Origin: Lysinibacillus sp. KCTC 33748 | Lineage (GTDB): Bacteria > Bacillota > Bacilli > Bacillales_A > Planococcaceae | DNA: 64,000 bases | Direction: 5' to 3' | Assembly (NCBI RefSeq): GCF_002237755.1 | Contig: NZ_MWSJ01000022.1 | Location: forward strand, 19,638 to 83,637 | Part shown: piece by piece, positions 55,827 to 64,000 of the stretch | How the letters are laid out: every line of letters begins with the position of its first letter | Position numbering within the stretch: the stretch's first letter is position 1 | Notes under the pieces: generated by a model | What the model was told of the DNA's origin: nothing | The model's input: only the letters and a program-made list of their open reading frames with translations | Database searches by the model: none | Position numbers and translations under genes: made by a program

Positions 55827-56651
55827 TTAGAAGTCTACCGAATAATCGTCACCTAACCATTTCTTACTTAACTTACTAATGACGCCTTCTGCCTTTAACT
55901 CTCGAATTGCATCATCAAGTCGCTTCTGTAAGACAGCCTCGTCTTTATTTAATAAGAAGTAAACTTTTGAATTTAATAAAGCATCTCCTACAACCTTCTC
56001 CTGCGCCTCATTACTTTCATTAAAGTACTTTACTGCAAATGGTGTTGTAATGATTGCATCGATACGACCTGTCGCAAGTTGATTGTGAATATCAACCGAG
56101 CCGGAAGAATAGATAATATTAGCGCCTAAATTATGTTCCTTATTATATTTCTCTATATAGACAGCCGAGTTACTAGTTGGTGAAACACTAACGTTTTTCC
56201 CTTTCAAATCATCAATGGATTGAATAGAATTGTTTTTTTCATTGACTGTTACTTTTAATGGGAATACATTATAAGGTTCTTTATTAAAGAGGAATTTCTC
56301 CTCTCGTTCACTATTGACCTCCATTTGATGGGCAATAAAGTCAATTTTCCTTGTCTCTAAACTTAATAATAAATTTGAAAATTCCATTGTTTTAAATTCA
56401 ATTTCATATTCTGGTAGCTTCTCATCAATGGCACGAACAAGCTCTACATCATATCCTGTTAAATTCCCCTTGTCATCAATGAAACAGATATTTGGAAATT
56501 GGGTTCCTGTACCAACAATGATTTTTTGAACATCCTTGCCACCTTGTGCTGCACTATTTTCACTAGTATCCCCTTCGGACTTTTCCGTATTTGTACAAGC
56601 TGTTAAAAGTAAAGTTAGCAATAATAGTAAATAAAACGATAATTTTTTCAT
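55827..56651 (-). CDS. Amino-acid ABC transporter binding lipoprotein (TcyJ/K-like)
   Basis: Signal MKKLSFYLLLLLTLLLTAC with lipobox LTAC. SBP family 3 motifs FIDDKGNLTGYDVELVRAIDEKL and FIAHQMEVNSEREEKFLFNK, with LKGKNVSVSPTSNSAVYIEKY. 274 aa. Substrate is likely cystine or a related sulfur compound by operon context. Confidence 0.88.
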   Translation of the reverse strand: MKKLSFYLLLLLTLLLTACTNTEKSEGDTSENSAAQGGKDVQKIIVGTGTQFPNICFIDDKGNLTGYDVELVRAIDEKLPEYEIEFKTMEFSNLLLSLETRKIDFIAHQMEVNSEREEKFLFNKEPYNVFPLKVTVNEKNNSIQSIDDLKGKNVSVSPTSNSAVYIEKYNKEHNLGANIIYSSGSVDIHNQLATGRIDAIITTPFAVKYFNESNEAQEKVVGDALLNSKVYFLLNKDEAVLQKRLDDAIRELKAEGVISKLSKKWLGDDYSVDF

Positions 56652-56666
56652 AAACTCCCTCTCTTC

Positions 56667-56945
56667 TTATGCATGCGATGGTAGATCAACAGCAAGTACT
56701 GCTTTTAAATGCTCCAACCCAATTTCTGTTACTGCTTTAAAGACGCCATTTGCTCCAATTTCGACAACCGGGACATAACGGACACCATATTTTATTTCAA
56801 GAATGTCACGGAATGCATCCTGATGTGTTACATCCACCGTTTTGTACGAAATGCCTTGTTGTTGTAAGTATGTTTTCACTTCATCACAATAACTACAGCC
56901 TTGCTTAGACCAAACAATTACATCTATATTTTTTGCCATGTTCAT
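56667..56945 (-). CDS. Glutaredoxin-family protein (YtnI-like)
   Basis: 92 residues with the active site GCSYCDEV (residues 15-22) and GVRYVPVVEIG around the cis-Pro. In the B. subtilis ytm operon a glutaredoxin-like YtnI accompanies the monooxygenases that open S-substituted cysteine compounds. It lies between the binding protein and the luciferase-like enzyme. Confidence 0.86.
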   Translation of the reverse strand: MNMAKNIDVIVWSKQGCSYCDEVKTYLQQQGISYKTVDVTHQDAFRDILEIKYGVRYVPVVEIGANGVFKAVTEIGLEHLKAVLAVDLPSHA

Positions 56946-56952
56946 TTCCTCC

Positions 56953-57960
56953 TTAGCTTACCGCTTCTTTTTGCTGCAAATTTACTGGACTTAAAAGTTC
57001 AAATGATCGTTCCCGTTCAAATTCCTTCAACACAGGCGTATGCAAAATAAACTCATCAATTTGATAGCGCACATGATAGTCATCTAATATCGATTTAATA
57101 TCTTCTGGAGAACCGTATACAATATCTGCATCATATTGCTTCACCGTAAATGTCTCTCCAGATTCCTGACCAAATCTCTCTGCAAGTTCTACCGATTGTA
57201 ATGTTAGGCTTCTCCCACTCGCTAAATGCACCTTCGTAATTTTTTGATCACCAATTAACTCTTTCGCCTCTTCTTTTGTAGGGGCTGCAAAGGCTGCGAT
57301 TGAAACGGCGAAATGACCGTTTGGATAATGCTTGCGATATGCTGTAGCTGCTTGTGCTAACACTTCATTGTCACTATTAATAAATCGAGCAAAGACGAAC
57401 GCAATGCCTAATGTGCCTGCAAGAGCGGCACTTTGTGGACTTGCCCCAAGTAAAAATAATGCTGGTTTTACCTTTGGAATCGGCGTTACCTGTACGCCAT
57501 ATAACTCGTGTTCAGATGGAACAGCTTGATCAATTAATTGCTGCAAAAATGTTAATCTTCCCTCGAAATCTTCGCCTTGATTGAGCGTGCCATATTGCAA
57601 CGCCTTCGTAGAGAGGGGTAAACCGCCCGGTGCCTTCCCTATGCCTAAATCAACTCGCCCAGGCTCCAACGAAGCGAGAACATGGAAATTTTCTGCTACC
57701 TTGTATGGGCTGTAGTGCTGAAGCATCACTCCACCCGACCCGATATTGATAGACTTTGTTTTAGCAAGTAGATAAGACACTAATACCTCTGGAGATGACC
57801 CCGCTAATGTAGCTGTATTATGGTGCTCTGACACCCAAAAACGTGAATAACCCAATTTCTCTGCTTTTTGTGCTAGAGCCACTGTTTTTTGTAAGGTCTG
57901 CTCGTTTGTAGCACTCTCAATAATGGGACTTTGATCTAATATACCTAATGAATAGCTCAT
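56953..57960 (-). CDS. Luciferase-like flavin monooxygenase (YtmO-like)
   Basis: 335 residues of the LLM family: LGILDQSPI at the start, YSRFWVSEHHNTATLAGSSPEVL and GSGGVMLQHYSPYKVAENFHVLASLEPGRVDLGIGKAPGG are characteristic, and PALFLLGASPQSAALAGTLG forms the FMN side. The fold is a TIM barrel using FMNH2 supplied by a reductase. Position next to YtnI-like and YtnJ-like genes supports a sulfur-salvage role. Confidence 0.88.
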   Translation of the reverse strand: MSYSLGILDQSPIIESATNEQTLQKTVALAQKAEKLGYSRFWVSEHHNTATLAGSSPEVLVSYLLAKTKSINIGSGGVMLQHYSPYKVAENFHVLASLEPGRVDLGIGKAPGGLPLSTKALQYGTLNQGEDFEGRLTFLQQLIDQAVPSEHELYGVQVTPIPKVKPALFLLGASPQSAALAGTLGIAFVFARFINSDNEVLAQAATAYRKHYPNGHFAVSIAAFAAPTKEEAKELIGDQKITKVHLASGRSLTLQSVELAERFGQESGETFTVKQYDADIVYGSPEDIKSILDDYHVRYQIDEFILHTPVLKEFERERSFELLSPVNLQQKEAVS

Positions 57961-58008
57961 ACACTTTCCTCCTCCAAATACACTTATTCATATATATTTA
58001 CTAGGTTT

Positions 58009-59337
58009 TTAGACAGATTGTTTGACATAACGGCTTTCTTTAAATGGTAAACCTAAGTTACCACGTAATGTGTCCGCCTCGTATTCTTCACGATATAGCC
58101 CTCTAGCCTGTAAAATCGGCACAACCTTATCTACAAAATCATCCAGTGCTCCAGGTACAGTAACACCTATAATAAAGCCATCAGCCGCCTCTTTTTCAAA
58201 CCATTCCTGTACGAGATCAGCAACATGCTCTGCTGTGCCAAAGAACGCCGTTTTTGGGGTTGCTTCACGTAAAGCAACTTGTCGCAATGTTAACTCTTCT
58301 TGTTTGGCATATTTTTTAATATAATCAGTCGTACTTCTAAAGCTATTTGCTCCTATTTTACCAAGCTCTGGGAACGGAGCATCTACATCATATTGTGTAA
58401 AATCATGATGATCGAAATATCGACCAAGATAAGCAAGTGCACGCTCTATCGAAACGAGCTCAACGATTTCCTGATACTTCGCTTCCGCTTCCTCAAGCGT
58501 ATCGCCAATAATCGGAGAAATTCCTGGGAAAATTTTAACTTCATCTGGATTGCGTCCAAATGCTGCAACTTCAGTCTTTACTCTTTTATAAAATTTCTGT
58601 GACTCTTCTAATGACGTACCATGTGTAAAGATTGCGTCTGCATCCTTTGCGGCTAATCGAATTCCTGCACCTGAAGAACCCGCTTGGAAAATAACAGGCT
58701 GCCCTTGCTTAGAGCGCGCAATATTTAGCGGACCTTGCACTGAAAAATATTGCCCCTGATGATTTAATGTGTGTAGCTTAGTTGAATCAAAAAAAACATC
58801 ATTTTCTACATCTGCAATGAAAGCATCGTCTTCCCATGAATCCCACAATCCCCTTGCCACTTCTAAATATTCCTCAGCAATTTGATAGCGCTCTGCGTGA
58901 CTCGGATGCTGCTCAATTGTTTTATTGTAGTTTAAGGCAGTGCTTTCTAACGGGGTCGTGACAACATTCCATCCTGCACGCCCCCCACTAATATGATCTA
59001 AAGAGGCAAATTGACGTGCCACTGTAAATGGTTCGCTATAGGAAGTTGATACAGTGCCTACTAACCCGATGTTTTTAGTTGTTACTGCTAGCGCCGATAA
59101 GATTGTTAGTGGCTCGAAACGATTTAAAAAATGCGGAATCGATTTTTCATTGATGAATAAACCATCCGCAATAAAAGCTACATCAAATTTCCCTTGCTCA
59201 GCCTTTTGTGCCTGTTGAATATAAAACGGCAAGCTTACACTTTGATTGCTAGCAACCTTCGGATGACGCCAACTTGAAATATTACCACCTACACCATGAA
59301 TAATAGCCCCGAATCGAATTTTGTCCTGTCTCACCAT
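58009..59337 (-). CDS. FMN-dependent monooxygenase, NtaA/SnaA/DszA type (YtnJ-like)
   Basis: 442 residues, with motifs [67 protein letters not shown] and [19 protein letters not shown] of the family that cleaves C-S or C-N bonds with FMNH2 and oxygen. First gene of the operon. In B. subtilis YtnJ acts on S-modified cysteine derivatives; I infer the same class here. The region 59338-59528 upstream contains no identified operator. Confidence 0.88.
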   Translation of the reverse strand: MVRQDKIRFGAIIHGVGGNISSWRHPKVASNQSVSLPFYIQQAQKAEQGKFDVAFIADGLFINEKSIPHFLNRFEPLTILSALAVTTKNIGLVGTVSTSYSEPFTVARQFASLDHISGGRAGWNVVTTPLESTALNYNKTIEQHPSHAERYQIAEEYLEVARGLWDSWEDDAFIADVENDVFFDSTKLHTLNHQGQYFSVQGPLNIARSKQGQPVIFQAGSSGAGIRLAAKDADAIFTHGTSLEESQKFYKRVKTEVAAFGRNPDEVKIFPGISPIIGDTLEEAEAKYQEIVELVSIERALAYLGRYFDHHDFTQYDVDAPFPELGKIGANSFRSTTDYIKKYAKQEELTLRQVALREATPKTAFFGTAEHVADLVQEWFEKEAADGFIIGVTVPGALDDFVDKVVPILQARGLYREEYEADTLRGNLGLPFKESRYVKQSV

Positions 59338-59528
59338 ATTTACTCCTCCTCAAATTTTATTTTTACTAAACTTAGTGGTTAAGTATGTTTTAAGTGTAAA
59401 AAAATACTTTATTTATGGAATCATAAATAAAATAGGATTGAGGAAGATAATACCTTTCATTTATACAATTTGCAATGGGCTACATAATAGAAAAAATTTT
59501 ACTGTCATATAAAATATTTTATCAATAT

Positions 59529-59868
59529 CAATTATGCCTCGGCATAATTGTGTCCGTGTGCTTAGGTCCGCAATTGTCTTTTGTGCGAAAGCGAAGCGAC
59601 AGCAACACGTTTTTGTCTGTGCGAAAGCGAAGCGACAGCAACAACACGAGGGCGACACGATGTCGGTCATTTCGGTAATGCCACAGGACGTGGCGTTTTT
59701 ACCGATGCAGGTCAGTTAGCCGTTATCCCATGGATGCGATGATTTTAGGTTAACATCCTCTGTGAACTCCTTTCAGCGGATGTTTGGATACCCTTGAAAA
59801 GTAACACTTAAACCCGCATTCATCTCACCACCTATAGAAGTGGTTGACCATTGCTGAAAGTAGTTAAA
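59529..59868 (+). repeat. Structured intergenic repeat, family 1, copy 9
   Basis: Left end CAATTATGCC-TC-GGCATAATTG, two GCGAAAGCGAAGCGACAGCAAC units, CGACACGATGTCG, GCCACAGGACGTGGC, and TAGCCGTTATCCCAT-GG-ATGCGATGATTTTAGGTTA, with one stem mismatch. It ends GCTGAAAGTAGTTAAA six bases before the stop codon of the LysR gene. Module B and the CCGCCGG block are deleted. Confidence 0.85.
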
Positions 59869-59873
59869 TTTTC

Positions 59874-60758
59874 TTAAATGCTTTCAAATTGTACAGCTGT
59901 CTCTACTATTGTTTTCCATAAAGCTGGTGCAAGCGTCTCTTTATTTTTATATGTTAAAAAAATATGTTGATTCATATCAAGTAAATGCTTAACATCAGCC
60001 TCAACAAATTCACCACTTTCAAGCTCTTTTTTTACACAAAGATGTGGTAAGAAGCTCATATACTCCCTTGTACGGATAAATTCTTTCGCTACTTCTAAAT
60101 GATCCGTTCGCACTTCAATATTTGCTGATACGCCCTCTACCTCAAACATTTTATGCACATAATTCCAATCAAAAGCCCCACATTCAAAAAACACCATTTT
60201 CTGTCGTGCCATTTCCTTTGCATTCATTACATTTTTTTGTATAAAGGGGTGCTCCCGATGCATCACAAGTTTAACCGCATTACTTAGCAATAGCTCATTG
60301 TAAATTCCTTCCCTATGAACATATTGAATAAGACCCATATTGATTTGATGACTTTGCAGTTTCTCTAAAATCACCGCTGTTGAACCTGTGATGATCTGAA
60401 AATGCAAATGCGGAAAGTCTCTCTTCCATTTCGGCAAAGCGTAAGCTAAAAAATATTGTGCTGTGACTCCATTTGTACCAATACACACCTCATTAGACTC
60501 CTGCGTTTCCTCTAATTGTTTTTTCCCTCGTTGAAAGGTTTCCACAATCTGTGTCGCAAACGGAACAAAGTCCTTCCCTTTATCCGATAATATTACACTT
60601 CGCCCATCGCGATGGAATAACTCGACATTCAACTCTCGCTCCAATGATTTAATACGAGCCGTCACAGTCGGTTGAGATAAAAACAATGCATTGGCGGCCT
60701 TATGAATACTTTTATAATGCACGACATATAAAAATGCCTCGATATGATCAATGTTCAA
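59874..60758 (-). CDS. LysR-family transcriptional regulator
   Basis: 294 residues. HTH in HYKSIHKAANALFLSQPTVTARIKSLEREL (residues 14-43), followed by the usual linker helix and a periplasmic-binding-like effector domain (ICIGTNGVTAQYFLAYALP). It likely controls the downstream monooxygenase and transporter operon, as YtlI does for ytmI in B. subtilis, although here it points the same way as the operon and a repeat separates them. Autoregulation unknown. Confidence 0.85.
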   Translation of the reverse strand: MNIDHIEAFLYVVHYKSIHKAANALFLSQPTVTARIKSLERELNVELFHRDGRSVILSDKGKDFVPFATQIVETFQRGKKQLEETQESNEVCIGTNGVTAQYFLAYALPKWKRDFPHLHFQIITGSTAVILEKLQSHQINMGLIQYVHREGIYNELLLSNAVKLVMHREHPFIQKNVMNAKEMARQKMVFFECGAFDWNYVHKMFEVEGVSANIEVRTDHLEVAKEFIRTREYMSFLPHLCVKKELESGEFVEADVKHLLDMNQHIFLTYKNKETLAPALWKTIVETAVQFESI

Positions 60759-60901
60759 CCGGAGCCCTCCTTAAATTACTTATTTATCCTATTATATAGA
60801 TAATTGTTTTAATTCTCTATAAAAGATTGGAAAACTAGGATTTATATTTTTCCAAAGTAACTGTTCATTTGAAGAGCGCCCTTGAAAGGCAGCGCAACAA
60901 G

Positions 60902-60933
60902 AAAAAAGCAACCTAGCGTCTCCCAGGTTACTT
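60902..60933 (-). terminator. Terminator after argF (distal)
   Basis: On the minus strand AGTAACCT and AGGTTGCT pair (one G-T) around GGGAGACGCT and lead into TTTTTT. It lies about 200 bp beyond the argF stop. Confidence 0.75.
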
Positions 60934-60984
60934 TATTATGTAGCGATGTGGTCATCCATCTTGATCACATACATCGCGCGTGGT

Positions 60985-61023
60985 TTACATCCCTCTGTCT
61001 GCAACCACCGTTATGTTATTCAC
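60985..61023 (-). CDS. Possible 12-residue ORF in the argF 3' region
   Basis: GTG with GGGGGTG close upstream encodes MNNITVVADRGM; a second 12-codon frame (MYVIKMDDHIAT, 60936-60974) follows before the terminator. VVADRGM resembles a DDE-transposase strand, so a transposase scrap is possible. No support beyond the ribosome-binding site. Confidence 0.2.
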   Translation of the reverse strand: MNNITVVADRGM

Positions 61024-61133
61024 AGTGACACCCCCTGTTGCCAATGTGAACTTTGTCTATATAGTACTTCCCAAACCGAGAAGTATAGCTTTAAAGCAAG
61101 TTTGTGCTTACTAAACGTAGAGCAATTTAAGTT

Positions 61134-62099
61134 CTATGCTAGAATCGATGCAAGAACCGCTTTTTGCGCATGAAGTCTGTTTTCTGCTTGCTCAAAAATA
61201 TAGGAATTTGGTCCATCGATAACAGATGTCGCTACTTCTTCTTCACGATGGGCCGGTAAACAGTGCAAGAACATATAATTCGGCTTTGCGTATGCGACAA
61301 GCTCATCATTAATTTGGTATCCAGCAAAGTCTTGTAGACGTTTCGCAGTTTCCTCTTCTTGCCCCATTGACGTCCATACATCAGCGTATACTACGTCCGC
61401 GTTTAAAACTGCTTCTACAGGATCATTTGTAATTGTAATTATGCTACCATTTACTGCTGCGATAGCCTGTGCCTTCGCGATTACTTCTTCGTCACATTCA
61501 TAGCCAACCGGTGTTGCCACTGCCACATTCATTCCTACATGCGCAGAAGCGACTACTAATGAGTGCGCCACGTTGTTGCCATCTCCAACATAAGCAATTT
61601 TAAGTCCTTTTAGTTCACCTTTATGTTCAAAGATTGTTTCTAAATCCGCTAAAGCTTGGCATGGATGATAAATATCCGTTAGTCCATTTATTACTGGTAT
61701 AGAAGCATGCTCTGCAAGCTCTGCAACCATTGCATGAGAATTCGCTCGAATCATAATGCCATCTAAATAGCCTGATAGCACATGTGCTGTATCATAAACA
61801 GATTCACCGCGACCAATCTGTAAATCACGCGCATGCATAAACATACCTTTTCCGCCCAATTGGTTCATACCTACTTCAAATGAAATACGAGTACGAGTTG
61901 AATGTTTTTCAAAAATCATACCGAGTGTCTTACCTTCTAATAGCTTCGGACATTTTCCTTCTTTAGTAATCATTTTTAGCTGTGTCGATAACTCAACTAA
62001 CTGCTGAACCTCTTCACTTGTATAGTCTAGCAAGGTTAATAAGTCCTTATCTTTTAAGCTAGTTACTAACTTTAGCTGTACTTCCTCAAGTAATTTCAT
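61134..62099 (-). CDS. argF: Ornithine carbamoyltransferase
   Basis: Makes citrulline from ornithine and carbamoyl phosphate. The carbamoyl-phosphate loop is [14 protein letters not shown] (S-T-R-T-R), and the ornithine side shows [26 protein letters not shown] and [13 protein letters not shown] (the HCLP motif). I start at ATG 62099 ([12 protein letters not shown]), eight bases after AAGGAG; the frame to 62186 is hydrophobic and unlike the family. 321 aa. Stand-alone here with no other arg genes; a 200-bp 3' region separates it from its terminator. Confidence 0.95.
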   Translation of the reverse strand: MKLLEEVQLKLVTSLKDKDLLTLLDYTSEEVQQLVELSTQLKMITKEGKCPKLLEGKTLGMIFEKHSTRTRISFEVGMNQLGGKGMFMHARDLQIGRGESVYDTAHVLSGYLDGIMIRANSHAMVAELAEHASIPVINGLTDIYHPCQALADLETIFEHKGELKGLKIAYVGDGNNVAHSLVVASAHVGMNVAVATPVGYECDEEVIAKAQAIAAVNGSIITITNDPVEAVLNADVVYADVWTSMGQEEETAKRLQDFAGYQINDELVAYAKPNYMFLHCLPAHREEEVATSVIDGPNSYIFEQAENRLHAQKAVLASILA

Positions 62100-62142
62100 A
62101 GCCTTCACTCCTTGTTTCGTTGCTGTTGGGATTAGTATAACA

Positions 62143-62251
62143 ATGCATAAATATAAAATCAATTGAATTTTTATGTTTATTTTCAAAAGTTAGAATTTTA
62201 CCTTCTGATGTGACAATAATGCGAACAATCGAATATTTATGCATATTCAAG
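62143..62251. promoter_or_regulatory. Candidate ARG boxes upstream of argF
   Basis: ATGCATAAATAT near 62143, CATAAAAATTCA (minus strand, about 62165-62176) and TGAATATGCATAAATATTCG (minus strand, 62230-62249) resemble the AT-rich ArgR/AhrC half sites (CATGAATAAAAATTCA type). The first two lie just above the argF start, so repression by arginine is plausible. Pattern match only. Confidence 0.3.
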
Positions 62252-62317
62252 GAAATTGCATTATTGTTAATACATATTTATAATTTATATATATTAATTA
62301 TTTAGGTAGTAAAACGT

Positions 62318-62775
62318 ATGGATAAGGAATTGGTACATCTTATTTAGGAGATTAATCAAGTTGAATATGAAACCAATTTAAGGTTAACCGAAGAATTTCC
62401 CTCTTTGTTGGATGAAACATTAACTACAAAACAAGCAGTATTTTTAAATCTTCTTCAGACGAAAGGCCCCTTCAAACATATGAATTGGCAAAGTTAATGG
62501 GGACATCCGCGAGTGCTGTTAGCCAGTTAGTAAATAGGCTGGAGCAAGAAAGTTTTATTAAAAGAACAATGAGTAAAAAGGATCGTAGAGAAGTGATTAT
62601 AGAGCTAGATGAACGAGGGTATCTTTATTTTCAAAAGCAGGAGGAAATTGAGCTTACTATTATTTATAAATATTATTCATAGCTCAATCGAGAGGACTTG
62701 TTACAATTAAAGGACATACTTTTGAAATTACATTCTATTATTTCAGCGGAGCAGGAAAAAAATAAGCGTTCATAA
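62318..62775 (+). pseudogene. MarR-family regulator pseudogene
   Basis: Starts ATG (62318) MDKELVHLI, then TAG at 62345-62347; the frame resumes EINQVEYETNLRLTEEFPSL and TKQAVFLNLLQTKGP, and shifts by one base near 62470 into QTYELAKLMGTSASAVSQLV and the wing KKDRREVIIELDERG. A second in-frame TAG at 62680-62682 precedes LNREDLLQLKDILLKLHSII, ending at 62775. So two nonsense codons and a frameshift disrupt a full MarR gene. It probably once regulated the hydrolase immediately downstream. Confidence 0.82.
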
Positions 62776-62788
62776 TGGAGGTATTCTT

Positions 62789-63784
62789 TTGGATTTACAT
62801 AATTTAAAAAAAGACATTTTTAAAATTGCTTATCCCTATATAAAAACTCGCCCAAATGTTGCTTTATCCATTGGTATCATATCTCAAGGTCAGGAAGCTA
62901 CCTTTACTTTCGGTGGCTCGAATTTTATGCTGGAAGAAAAGTCCTACATATATGAAGTTGGCTCAATTTCTAAAGTTTTTACTACATCCATATTAGGGGA
63001 AATGGTTCAGGAAGGAAAAGTCCATGTCGAAGATTCTATAGGCAAATACTTTTCTGCAATTCCCGATACTCACCCTGTTACACTCAAGCGTTTAGCCAAT
63101 CATACTTCTGGGCTACCGGGAATAGGTGTGCTGAAGAACATTTACAATGTTTTTGATGCGCAGACACCTCGTGATCCTTTTTGTCAATATTCACTGGACG
63201 AGACTATACATTATTTTAAAACGCATACGGACGAGCCTAAAGTTAAATTTCGATATTCTAATGTAGGGATGGGGCTTTTAGGATATATTTTAGCTAATAC
63301 ACTTCATACTGATTTTGAAACTGCTATCAAACAAAGATTAACAGATCCTTTAAATATGCCAAATACTTTTATCTCTATCCCTACCAATCAGGCAGAGGCA
63401 GTATTGCAAGGATACACTATCCTCGGACATAAAAAGCCACCTCTCCAAATGAATGAATTTATGGCAGCAGGGGCAGTCCGTTCAACTGTTAATGATCTTT
63501 TAAAATTTACGAAAGTACATTTAAGTGATGAAAATTTAGGTTATACATTAACACATCAAGCAACTGAAACTTTTTCAGAAAATATAAGTATTGGTCTAGG
63601 ATGGCAACTCGATCACAATATCATTTGGCATAATGGTTCGACGAAAGCTTTTTCAAGTTATTTAGGGTTTGATAAAACACAACAAACGGGCGTCGTTGTT
63701 TTATCAAATTATCGATCTCCTATATTGGCGGCAAACCCTAGTCAAATTGGTAAAGATATATTGCAGCTTTTACAGGTTCAATAG
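62789..63784 (+). CDS. Beta-lactamase-fold serine hydrolase (class C-like)
   Basis: 331 residues from a TTG start behind GGAGG. Motifs: SISK (59-62), where Ser59 and Lys62 are the nucleophile pair, YSN (156-158), and HNG (near residue 290) in place of KTG. Such proteins act as esterases, D-aminopeptidases or beta-lactamases. No signal peptide is visible, so it is probably cytoplasmic and an esterase is likelier than a penicillinase. Follows a broken MarR gene. Confidence 0.85.
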   Translation: MDLHNLKKDIFKIAYPYIKTRPNVALSIGIISQGQEATFTFGGSNFMLEEKSYIYEVGSISKVFTTSILGEMVQEGKVHVEDSIGKYFSAIPDTHPVTLKRLANHTSGLPGIGVLKNIYNVFDAQTPRDPFCQYSLDETIHYFKTHTDEPKVKFRYSNVGMGLLGYILANTLHTDFETAIKQRLTDPLNMPNTFISIPTNQAEAVLQGYTILGHKKPPLQMNEFMAAGAVRSTVNDLLKFTKVHLSDENLGYTLTHQATETFSENISIGLGWQLDHNIIWHNGSTKAFSSYLGFDKTQQTGVVVLSNYRSPILAANPSQIGKDILQLLQVQ

Positions 63785-63795
63785 ATGATTTTATG

Positions 63796-63875
63796 AATAT
63801 ATCGATAAGTATTGTTAAATTATCGATAAAAATTTTGAATTTATCGCCTAACTTTTTTAGTTTATCGACATAAAA
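63796..63875 (+). repeat. 22-bp tandem TTATCG repeat
   Basis: Three to four degenerate units spaced about 22 bp: ATATCGATAAG, ATTATCGATAAAA, TTTATCGCCTAA, TTTATCGACAT. Same general style as the 21-bp arrays elsewhere. Confidence 0.65.
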
Positions 63876-63878
63876 AAA

Positions 63879-64000
63879 GGTTCTAAGTCAAATGTTGGGG
63901 TGCTATACTCTTTCAGCACCTTAACCCAGATGAACTCCAATTTCTTTATACTTTAAATTTAATAAGATTTTTGCTCGAAAGTGATCGAAGCGTCGAAAGC
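63879..64000. mobile_element. Possible insertion-sequence end (ISL3-like), cut by window edge
   Basis: GGTTCTAAGTCAAATGTTGG, then GGTG, following an AT-rich stretch, resembles the terminal inverted repeat of ISL3-family elements (GGCTCTTTGTCAAA type). No transposase frame is visible in the remaining 120 bases. Confidence 0.3.

Noticed and set aside
60946..61173. 75-residue plus-strand open frame opposite the argF 3' region
   Set aside because: No ribosome-binding site, Cys-rich without a pattern, and it overlaps argF antisense.
1..64000. rRNA, tRNA, prophage and defence systems
   Set aside because: No tRNA cloverleaf, rRNA segment, phage structural gene, restriction, toxin-antitoxin or cas gene was recognisable.

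Overview
The window reads as chromosome of a low-GC, endospore-forming member of the Bacillales, most likely Lysinibacillus or a close relative. Spore genes (gerE, an sspI-type and an sspH-type SASP, a SleL-like LysM/GH18 hydrolase), T-box and lysine leaders, and a gene order closely matching the Bacillus subtilis block racE-ysmB-gerE-ysmA-sdhBAC-yslB-lysC-uvrC-trxA-etfA-etfB-fadB-fadR-lcfA-yshE-mutSB-polX-yshB-zapA-rnhC-pheT-pheS-ysgA-sspI support this. The species is an inference; no rRNA or tRNA gene is present.

Layout. 1-6.4 kb: glutamate racemase (cut by the window edge), MarR regulator, gerE, thioesterase, succinate dehydrogenase, yslB. 6.4-14.7 kb: a soluble CZB chemoreceptor, aspartokinase under a lysine riboswitch, uvrC, trxA, and an amino-acid permease under a T-box that reads Leu. 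14.8-20.2 kb: the fatty-acid regulon lcfA-fadR-fadB-etfB-etfA with two FadR-type operators. 20.7-27.3 kb: a small membrane peptide, yshE, mutS2, polX, cvpA, zapA and divergent rnhC. 27.4-31.6 kb: two tandem transmembrane chemoreceptors. 32.1-37.5 kb: pheT-pheS behind a Phe T-box, then a TrmH/SpoU methylase. 38-46.4 kb: an accessory segment (NUDIX, FAD oxidoreductase, SleL-like hydrolase, small spore proteins, EAL protein, orphan sigma factor) between ysgA and sspI, bracketed by two near-identical inverted repeat elements. 46.5-54 kb: glcD, then a Fur-controlled iron locus. 54-60.8 kb: a ytm/tcy-like sulfur-compound operon with a LysR gene. 61-64 kb: argF, a broken MarR gene, a beta-lactamase-fold hydrolase and a possible IS end.

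Two things stand out. First, the Fur locus at 47.9-53.6 kb: a ferric-siderophore-type ABC transporter is co-transcribed with two small GATase-like proteins of a family I cannot name, and a second, paralogous pair is encoded divergently. The four genes form a mirror-image quartet around one 63-bp control region in which two promoters share a symmetric -10 box and two Fur boxes cover the two -35 elements. Second, nine copies of a structured intergenic repeat (about 85-550 bp, full form about 358 bp) made of several hairpins with compensatory base changes. Eight of nine copies have the same end pointing at the 3' end or terminator of a gene, and in lysC the element supplies the last codons. A second repeat family (GTTGAT...ATCAAC ends) and 21-22 bp tandem arrays also occupy intergenic space.
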